From Scylla paramamosain (taxonomy: Eukaryota; Arthropoda; Malacostraca; Decapoda; Portunidae), in assembly GCF_035594125.1 (NCBI RefSeq), contig NC_087157.1, positions 5,453,501-5,517,500 of the forward strand: a stretch of DNA of 64,000 nt, written 5' to 3'. Below are positions 56,435 through 64,000 of this stretch, piece by piece. The notes under the pieces are model-generated. The model was not told the DNA's origin. It made no database searches and saw only the letters and a program-made list of their open reading frames with translations. Each line of letters opens with the position of its first letter. The stretch's first letter is position 1. Position numbers and translations under genes: made by a program.

Positions 56435-56599
56435 CTGCAGGAGAGAGACAAGAGGGTAAGTTAAGTAATGAAGGAGATAAGGAACTGTCGTCTCACCATC
56501 TTCATTCTACTATTGGGCTTCTTTCCTCCCATTTTTTTCTTCTTTATTGTACGGTATCTTATTTTCTCTTTCCCTTCCACTTGTCCTTTATGGAATTGA

Positions 56600-56915
56600 G
56601 TTGAACTGAAACTGTATTCTCAAACGTTTCTGCGGCTTATATATCTTTTTTTTTTATCCGGCTGTAGTGGAAGTTATAGGATTTCTTTTTTTACGATTTT
56701 CTTTGTTATATAATATTAGTGATAGTTTAACAAAGATATCCACATCTCACCTCCACTACTTTTTAACAGGCTCTAGTGAGTTGCTGGAGTTTTCAAAGGC
56801 TTTTTTTGTTATATATAATTCTAGTGGCAGTTTAACAAGGATTCTGCATGATTAACATTCAAACCATCATGAGAATCTATGTGGCCTTTGAAAATAATCC
56901 TGGTGAGAGAAAAAA
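56600..56915 (+). repeat. Interspersed repeat with ATTCTCAAAC end (copy C, longest)
   Basis: Starts GTATTCTCAAACGTTTCTGC and ends CATGAGAATC ... CTTTGAAAATAATCC. It contains two internal related halves (GTTATATAATATTAGTGATAG and GTTATATATAATTCTAGTGG), each followed by CAGTTTAACAAGG-like sequence. It shares blocks with copies at 7795-8100 and 15180-15250. There is no ORF. Confidence 0.6.
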
Positions 56916-57258
56916 AAAAAAAATAGACGCTAAGGAATACAGAGTTAGGAAGGTATTAGGAACGTATTATATTGGGGATTATGTGAGGAAGAGAGAGGGA
57001 TTCGGTGATAAACGGATGATGAAGGGACAGGAATGGACGCGACAAAGAGATAAAGAAAGGACTACTGGACTATTATTGCACGTAGATCATTATACATAGT
57101 TCATCGTTTCATACAGTACATACACAGATCATTTTCATATTTTTTCATTGTCTTGGGAAGGGAAAGAATTGGAGAAATATACTTTTTTTTTTTTTTTCAT
57201 ACGCCAAGTAACTGAAAATTATCTAGGAAGAAGAGAAAAAAATCAATATTCTCCCCAA

Positions 57259-57259
<1 letters not shown>

Positions 57260-57328
<69 letters not shown>
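57260..57328. repeat. (CT)n then (GT)n compound array
   Basis: A short CT array joined to a GT array of about 48 bp. Confidence 0.95.
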
Positions 57329-57330
<2 letters not shown>

Positions 57331-57554
57331 CTCTCTTCCCTTCTCCTCCTACACCCTGAGACTCAGCACCTACTTGGCGCGGGCACCTGTAAACACCTGG
57401 ATTTATGGAAGGTCAGAAAACTTACACCATCGAACAGCCACAAAAATACGCTTATAGACTCAATTCCAGCCGCGAAAATATTAACCATAAACTGACGAAA
57501 ACGAACTCCTGCCGCCCTTTACTTACTGACCTGTGGAGTGAACATGTATCTAAA

Positions 57555-57740
57555 AGAGGAGGAGGAGGAGGAGGAGGAGGAGGAGGAGGAGGAGGAGGAG
57601 GAGGAGGAGGAGGAGGAGGAGGAGGAGGAGGAGAAGGAGAAGGAGAAGGAGAAGGAGAAGGAGAAGGAGAAGGAGAAGAAGAAGAATAAGAAGAAGAAGA
57701 AGGCGTGGAGGAGGAGGAAGAGGAGGAGGAGGAGGAGTTC
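57555..57740. repeat. (AGG)n then (GGAGAA)n homopurine block
   Basis: AGG units to 57632, hexanucleotide GAAGGA to about 57676, then AAG and AGG remnants. Purine-only, with open frames in all phases. Confidence 0.95.
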
Positions 57741-57867
57741 TCGTTACGGCAGGGAGGTTGGGAGGGGTTTTGAAAGAGGAGGAAGAATGGGAGAGGAAGG
57801 AGGGAACAGCAATATTGATGTATGGGGAGGATATGACCCCCATTTCCTTTACCTTCATCTCCCCACT

Positions 57868-57869
<2 letters not shown>

Positions 57870-57962
<93 letters not shown>
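57870..57962. repeat. (GT)n microsatellite, 93 bp
   Basis: Perfect GT array. Confidence 0.97.
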
Positions 57963-57964
<2 letters not shown>

Positions 57965-58843
57965 GGAGGCCGCGGCGGAATAATAGAGGCAAGCACAGTA
58001 ATGTAAACAAACCCAGGCAGTGAATTGATTTTACGTGCATGGAAGTCAACACCAATGCAAACTAAATCAAATAGCCAGTGATAACCCACAGACCGTGATG
58101 GTAGTAGTGGTGGTGGTGGTGGTGGTGGTGGTGGTAGTGACTGCTGGTGGTAGTAACTTAACCTTCAAACTACCACAAACTTAATACTTATAAGCTTAAC
58201 TTTCTTTATAATAAATTCAATACTGAAACTGTACCCGCCAAACTAAATTGCTGTTGTAGTTGAGAATTAGTGCATTTCTGTTGGTTTTGGCACCACGGTG
58301 TATAATGGCGTCTGATGGCCTCCAATAGCACCCACAAATAATACTGAAAATTTATTATTATTCATTTATTTTATTCTTTTCAGCTTAGCAACACCGTGAT
58401 GACGAATTGGGCTGGGGTAAAAATACACAAGATAAATATTGCCTCATTAGTTTAATGTGCATGTTGCTGTGGCCGATGCAAAAATGTTTACCTATCTATC
58501 CATCTGTCTGTCTATGTACTCGTGACAATTTCCAGGCTTCATAAAATCATTGGCTATTAGTCAGAATTGAGTTAACAGAGGTATACGTAATAGTCGTGCA
58601 TGAGTAAATGAAGACTATTATTGGTGTTATCACAACAAATATCACCTTATTTAGAATCAATATGACTTTTTAACAGCACCCAGAATAAACTTAACATTGT
58701 CGCGATAATGAAGGAATTAAAACAACAGGCACTTTTCAATCCCCATCCCATACTCCCCAAGAAAAATAAAACAAATAAAAAATAACAGCAACCACAACAT
58801 AAACCATACACTATATCAGAACAACTCCACTCCTCTCACTTAA
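57963..58843. other. Non-coding, nothing recognised
   Basis: Contains a short (GGT)n at 58105-58135 and otherwise AT-rich sequence. No exon seen. Confidence 0.5.
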
Positions 58844-59092
58844 CCCTTTCACTGTGATTGTAACCCTTGTCCCGTCCGTGTTTTTTCTTGTACTCACATT
58901 TATCATTTTCTTTTAATCAATTGTTTAAAAATGTTATTCGGCACATCCCTCCTTCACAAACTAGAGACGTCTTTAGATATTACACAAAGAACTGGATTGC
59001 GCATTATTTCAGTCCGTTTTCTTGTAGGTGATTATAAGAATTTTGTACAATGCTTTTAATGCTGCGAATTGGCGCTTATCACAGTTAAAGGG
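58844..59092 (-). mobile_element. TTAA-type MITE, copy 3 (249 bp), piggyBac-like ends
   Basis: The left end CCCTTTCACTGTGAT and right end ATCACAGTTAAAGGG are inverted repeats matching at 14 of 15 positions. It is flanked by TTAA at 58840-58843 and ATAA at 59093-59096, which would be a TTAA target-site duplication with one change. On the minus strand its interior (CTTATAATCACCTACAAGAAA) matches the other two copies. There is no coding capacity. Confidence 0.75.
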
Positions 59093-59108
59093 ATAAGAGA
59101 CACTACAC

Positions 59109-59178
<70 letters not shown>

Positions 59179-59179
59179 C
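59109..59179. repeat. (CA)n microsatellite, 71 bp
   Basis: CA array starting 17 bp from the MITE end. Confidence 0.97.
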
Positions 59180-59446
59180 AAGCAGCACAACTTCACAGCC
59201 GCGCACCTGAATTGCAATAGCGCGCGAAGGAATGCGTTTAGCAATTACAATTCACAGGTCTTACTTGATATCGCGTATTTACAAACACCTACCTAGTCTG
59301 CATCAGGGGTGGTGAATTTACAGTGAGGGCGGGAGAGTGATGGGGAGTGAGAGAGGGAGAGGTGAGGAAGAATGAGATGAGAAATGGAGGTGAAAGGAGA
59401 TGCTGGTCTGGGTGAGCTGAGGTATGTGTAGTTTGAGAGGGGGATG

Positions 59447-59678
<232 letters not shown>

Positions 59679-59679
59679 G

Positions 59680-60564
59680 TGGAGCACGCGAAAAGAGCAT
59701 TTATCTCCTTCTTCCTGACTAACTTAATCTATTATCGCTAATCCACACAAGGCGATCCAAGAATATATGATAAAACCCTAAAACACGCTGCAATGAACCT
59801 TTTAAATTCATCACCAAATGTTATTCTTGTCAAATCAGAAAAAAAAAGTTAGAATCAACTGTACTGTAAAAAAAAATGAAATAGATATATATTCAAAAGA
59901 AAAAAAAAGGTTATTACGGAAAACACCTTAAAGAAATAATAAAATGCCTCATTAATTTCATAACACCACCATACGAACCACAACTAAGCCCATACAGTGT
60001 TATACTGCACTAATACACACAAACATTCAACTATAAAACTCTTGAAGCTGTCCACGAAGCAGCACTCACGAAACAGCACTGTTTCTCATTAATTTCCATA
60101 ACGCTAACAAACGAATTAAGCCTAACTCATACTGTGCTATACTGTACGAACAAAAATTAATAATGTACTAATAAAAAAAAAAATCCCAGGTCGTCCCGAA
60201 ACGCAGCACACAAACTAACCATACACTTCACCTCAATACATAACACGATCGTATACATTAAACCCCAACTCGTACTGTGCTACACTAATGGTGATGGTGA
60301 TGGCAACTATACGCAACGTGCCGCAGTGGAGAGTGGCGGCGGGGGCGGAGGCGGAGCTGGTGGTGGTGGTGGTGGCGGCGCCCTATTGGACATTAGTCAT
60401 GAAATGGGAGCGCGGCCCTGTGAGGGTTCCCCAAAGCAAATCCCATTTAGGACCCCCACAAGTCTAGATGCGATGCTGTATCTATTATTCATCCGTCTGT
60501 CTGCATGTATGTATGTGTGTCGCTCTGTCTATCTGTCGGTTTGTTTGTCTTCTTTCCCACCCCT

Positions 60565-60569
<5 letters not shown>
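59680..60569. other. Non-coding, nothing recognised
   Basis: AT-rich DNA, then a GC-rich GGC/GGT-repeat patch at 60325-60385. Near-duplicate phrases (CATTAATTTC.ATAAC, CATACTGTG(C/T)TATACTG) recur at about 59950-60010 and 60090-60150. No exon seen. Confidence 0.5.
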
Positions 60570-61162
<593 letters not shown>

Positions 61163-61237
<75 letters not shown>

Positions 61238-61332
61238 GGCATACCTATCGTTTTTCCCCTATTTTATGCCCTACTGGTATTCCCTTTCTCCCTCCTCCTC
61301 CTCCTCCTCCTCCTCCTCCTCCTCCTCCTCCT
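61163..61332. repeat. (CT)n at 61163-61235 and (TCC)n at 61290-61332
   Basis: Two perfect pyrimidine arrays. Confidence 0.96.
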
Positions 61333-61414
61333 TCTCTTCTTTCTGGTTCCAAATAAGGTGAGGGAAAGAAAGGGAATTTAAGTGTATTGGTTTTCGGTTA
61401 TATTTACCTGAGAA

Positions 61415-61527
61415 GAGGAGGAGGAGGAGGAGGAGGAGGAGGAGGAGGAGGAGAAGGAGGAGGAGGAGGAGGAGGAGGAGGAGGAGGAGGAGGAGGAGGA
61501 GGAGGAGGAGGAGGAGGAGGAGGAGGA
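61415..61527. repeat. (AGG)n trinucleotide array, about 113 bp
   Basis: AGG repeat with a single GAA interruption; inverted relative to the TCC array 85 bp upstream. Confidence 0.96.
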
Positions 61528-61731
61528 TATGAATAAACACACAACCCTTCGTTTGACTCCCCATTAATCTCCCTCATACACACTAACTCATCTCCTCCTC
61601 CTCCTCCTCCTCCTCTTCCTTCCCCTCCTCCTCCTCTCATCACCTACCATCATTTCCTCCCCTTTCTCTCCCTTCCTCATTCATTTCCCTCCTTTGTCAT
61701 ACACGATTCCACCTCCCACGTGTCCTTCCCC

Positions 61732-61734
<3 letters not shown>

Positions 61735-61811
<77 letters not shown>
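61735..61811. repeat. (CA)n microsatellite, 77 bp
   Basis: Perfect CA array. Confidence 0.97.
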
Positions 61812-61816
<5 letters not shown>

Positions 61817-62217
61817 ACACCAAGCGTAAACAAACACATACACACGCACACATATACAATCCACGACCTTCCCTTCCTCCTTTCCTTTCCTCTTCCCTCC
61901 TCCTCCTCCTCCATCTCCTCCTCCTCCTTCTCCTCACCTTACACACTCTAGCGATTCCCAACAGATGCAATCGATCAGAACAACATCACAAGAAACAGAC
62001 AGCTCGCCTCCCTCTCCCTCTCCCTCCTCCCTCTCTCTCTCCCTCTCCCTGTGATCCTCCTGTCTCTAGTTATGTTTCAATGGAGGGATCAAGAGATGGG
62101 AGAGGTAGGAGGGACCTGAGGGGGAGAGGATGGTTTATGAGGAAAGTATATGAGGGGAAAACTACTTACGAGGATGAGGAAAGGAAAAGGGGAAAGCAGA
62201 GGAGAGGTGAGAAGAAA

Positions 62218-62394
62218 GGAGGAGGGGAGGGGAGGGGAGGGGAGGAGGGGAGAGGAGAGGAGAGGAGAGGAGAGGAGAGGAAAGGAAAGGAAAGGAAAGG
62301 AAAGGAAAAGAGAGGAGAGGAGAGGAGAGGAGAGGAGAGGAGAGGAGAGGAGAGGAGGAGGAGGAGGAGGAGGAGGAGGAGGAGGAGGAGGAGG
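62218..62394. repeat. Pentanucleotide (GGGGA)-(AGAGG)-(AAAGG)-(AGAGG) block plus (AGG)n
   Basis: Successive homogeneous blocks of related five-base purine units, then AGG from 62352 to 62394. Confidence 0.93.
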
Positions 62395-62545
62395 AACAAC
62401 AAGAACAAAAAAAAAGTAAAAACAACAACAATACCAACAACAACAAAAATAAAGCACAAAGATGAAATGCACATGTATTTTCTTTTAAAACATACAGCAT
62501 TTTCACTACCATAAACATCGTTGTTGTTATTATTATTCCTACTAT

Positions 62546-62552
<7 letters not shown>

Positions 62553-62584
<32 letters not shown>

Positions 62585-62636
62585 AGCTGCTATCCGATCC
62601 TACCTTAACCTCACCTCACAAATTTAAAACATAATA

Positions 62637-62716
<80 letters not shown>
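62553..62716. repeat. (ACT)n at 62553-62583 and (CT)n at 62640-62716
   Basis: Trinucleotide and dinucleotide arrays. Confidence 0.96.
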
Positions 62717-62719
<3 letters not shown>

Positions 62720-62989
62720 GCACAAGCGCCGCAGCCTTAATAACTACGAGGTGTCTGACTGAATGACTACCTGACGGACTTCCTGACTGGCCCACTGACG
62801 GACTGACTGACGGGATGAACGGTTGAATAAATAAATCCCAGACACTCCCTCGAATGCCGACAGGTCATGGATGGGAGAGAGAGAGGGAGAGGAAGGAGGA
62901 AGTTGAAAAAAAAAAGTACTGTGTGTGTGTCAGAGAAAAAACTTCCATCAACGCCCATCGCTCGTGTTCACTTCTGATGTTCCCCCCTT

Positions 62990-62990
<1 letters not shown>

Positions 62991-63030
<40 letters not shown>
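62991..63030. repeat. Poly-A tract, 40 bp
   Basis: Uninterrupted A run. No retroposon body is recognisable upstream. Confidence 0.95.
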
Positions 63031-63033
<3 letters not shown>

Positions 63034-63180
63034 TACAAAAGAAAAGGGTGAAAAAAAAGTTAAAAAAATAAATAAATAAACCTGGGTGTCTTCCGGCGGT
63101 GTCGCTCAGGGAATATAGAAGAACTTGGAAGATAAATGTCCTATTCACACGCTGCTATTTTTGTCGGGTGTGCGTGCCCC

Positions 63181-63186
<6 letters not shown>

Positions 63187-63267
<81 letters not shown>
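63187..63267. repeat. (GT)n microsatellite, 81 bp
   Basis: Perfect GT array. Confidence 0.97.
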
Positions 63268-63270
<3 letters not shown>

Positions 63271-64000
63271 GCTTTTACGCACCACATGACCTGCAGGAGG
63301 ATCACGCACACACTAGGATGAAGATAGAACCTCTAGTCTAGTCCTCTTTCTTTTCGTCCTCCTCCTCCTCCTCCTCCTCCTCCTCTTCCTTCAATTCCTG
63401 CTCTTCCTCATAATCCGTCTTATCACCTCACCTCACCACACACACACACAAAAAAAAAAAAAAAGAAGGAAAAAGAAAAAAGGAACACAGCAAAAGAAGA
63501 CAAATATAGAAAAAACAAGATCATATCACCTCTTCATTTACGTCAACTCCAGCAAACGAGGAAACGAAAACGAGAGAGACGAGAGAAAGAAAACGCAAAT
63601 CAGGTCACAGGAGCGATCGCGGGAGGCAAGGAACGAGCGCCCGGGGACCCGCTGGGAGACTCGAGCTGATGGCAATACAAATAGTTCTGTAGGGCGCTTG
63701 CAGACAAAGAGGAGAGGGAGGATGATTCACTGTCTCCTTGCCTCCGAACCGTCGCCTCCTATACCTGGCCGATACAAGTCCATTCATCACGGTCCCTTCC
63801 TCTTACCCTTGATTAAGAAGAGGGCGAGATGGGAGAAAGAGGAGGAGGAGGAGGAGGAGGAAGGGGAGGTGTGAGGGAGGAAGGGGGGTGAGAGAAGGGG
63901 AGTGAGGGATGGATATAAAGTCAGGAGGGAAGTAAGGAAGGGTTTCACTGGTACAGAGAGATGGAAGGACGCCTAAAACGGAGAGGTTAGTTGAGAAGAA
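63268..64000. other. Non-coding, nothing recognised
   Basis: Contains (CTC)n at 63358-63385 and G-rich purine DNA after 63830. A GC-richer patch at 63600-63790 has open minus-strand frames without recognisable similarity; it could hold an upstream exon of the M13 gene, but nothing supports this. Confidence 0.45.

Noticed and set aside
61720..62514. 264-codon open frame
   Set aside because: It runs through (CA)n, pentanucleotide purine repeats and (AGG)n. Thr-His, Arg-Gly-Glu and poly-Arg runs are simple-repeat translations.
63600..63790. Upstream exon of the M13 gene
   Set aside because: Minus-strand translation lacks the expected N-terminal M13 block (PCxDFYxFACGxW) and a hydrophobic membrane anchor.

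Overview
This is an animal nuclear-genome window, most likely from a decapod crustacean. The evidence is the very high density of long dinucleotide arrays ((GA/CT)n, (GT/CA)n and (TA)n, many of 60-150 bp), AGG/AAG/AAT/CAC trinucleotide arrays, kilobase-scale polypyrimidine tracts, degenerate arthropod-type telomere-like motifs (CCTAA/TTAGG), and genes split into small exons by kilobase introns. The species cannot be fixed from the sequence alone. Nearly all long open frames are translated microsatellites (poly Ser-Leu, Arg-Glu, Thr-His, Val-Cys, Glu, Lys).

One real gene is recognisable. On the minus strand, 14 coding exons between 56434 and 28530 encode about 570 residues of an M13-family (neprilysin / endothelin-converting-enzyme type) ectoprotein, running to a natural stop codon. 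All 13 introns are GT-AG with matching phases. The N-terminal part (cytoplasmic tail, membrane anchor and start of the ectodomain) lies upstream, probably beyond position 64000. Every signature catalytic motif has been replaced: HExxH, ExxxD, NAxY and the late His. The protein is therefore predicted to be a non-peptidase M13 homologue, comparable to Drosophila Gone early (Goe).

Layout. 1-16.6 kb is microsatellite-rich intergenic DNA with minisatellites, short interspersed repeats and a block of CCTAA motifs. 17.7-19 kb holds a broken Tigger/pogo-like transposase C-terminus with a reverse-transcriptase fragment at its 5' edge. 19-28.5 kb is AT-rich DNA downstream of the gene, with nothing else I can name. 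28.5-36.7 kb carries the 12 downstream exons. 36.7-56.3 kb consists of two large introns (about 5.2 and 14.3 kb) full of simple repeats, with one 63-bp exon between them. 56.4-64 kb is repeat-rich upstream intron or flank containing a 249-bp MITE with piggyBac-type ends.

Dispersed families seen more than once are: a TTAA-flanked MITE (3 copies), a repeat with ATTCTCAA/TTGAGAAT ends (3 copies), and a 200-bp SINE-like repeat (2 copies). No tRNA, rRNA or CRISPR array was seen.
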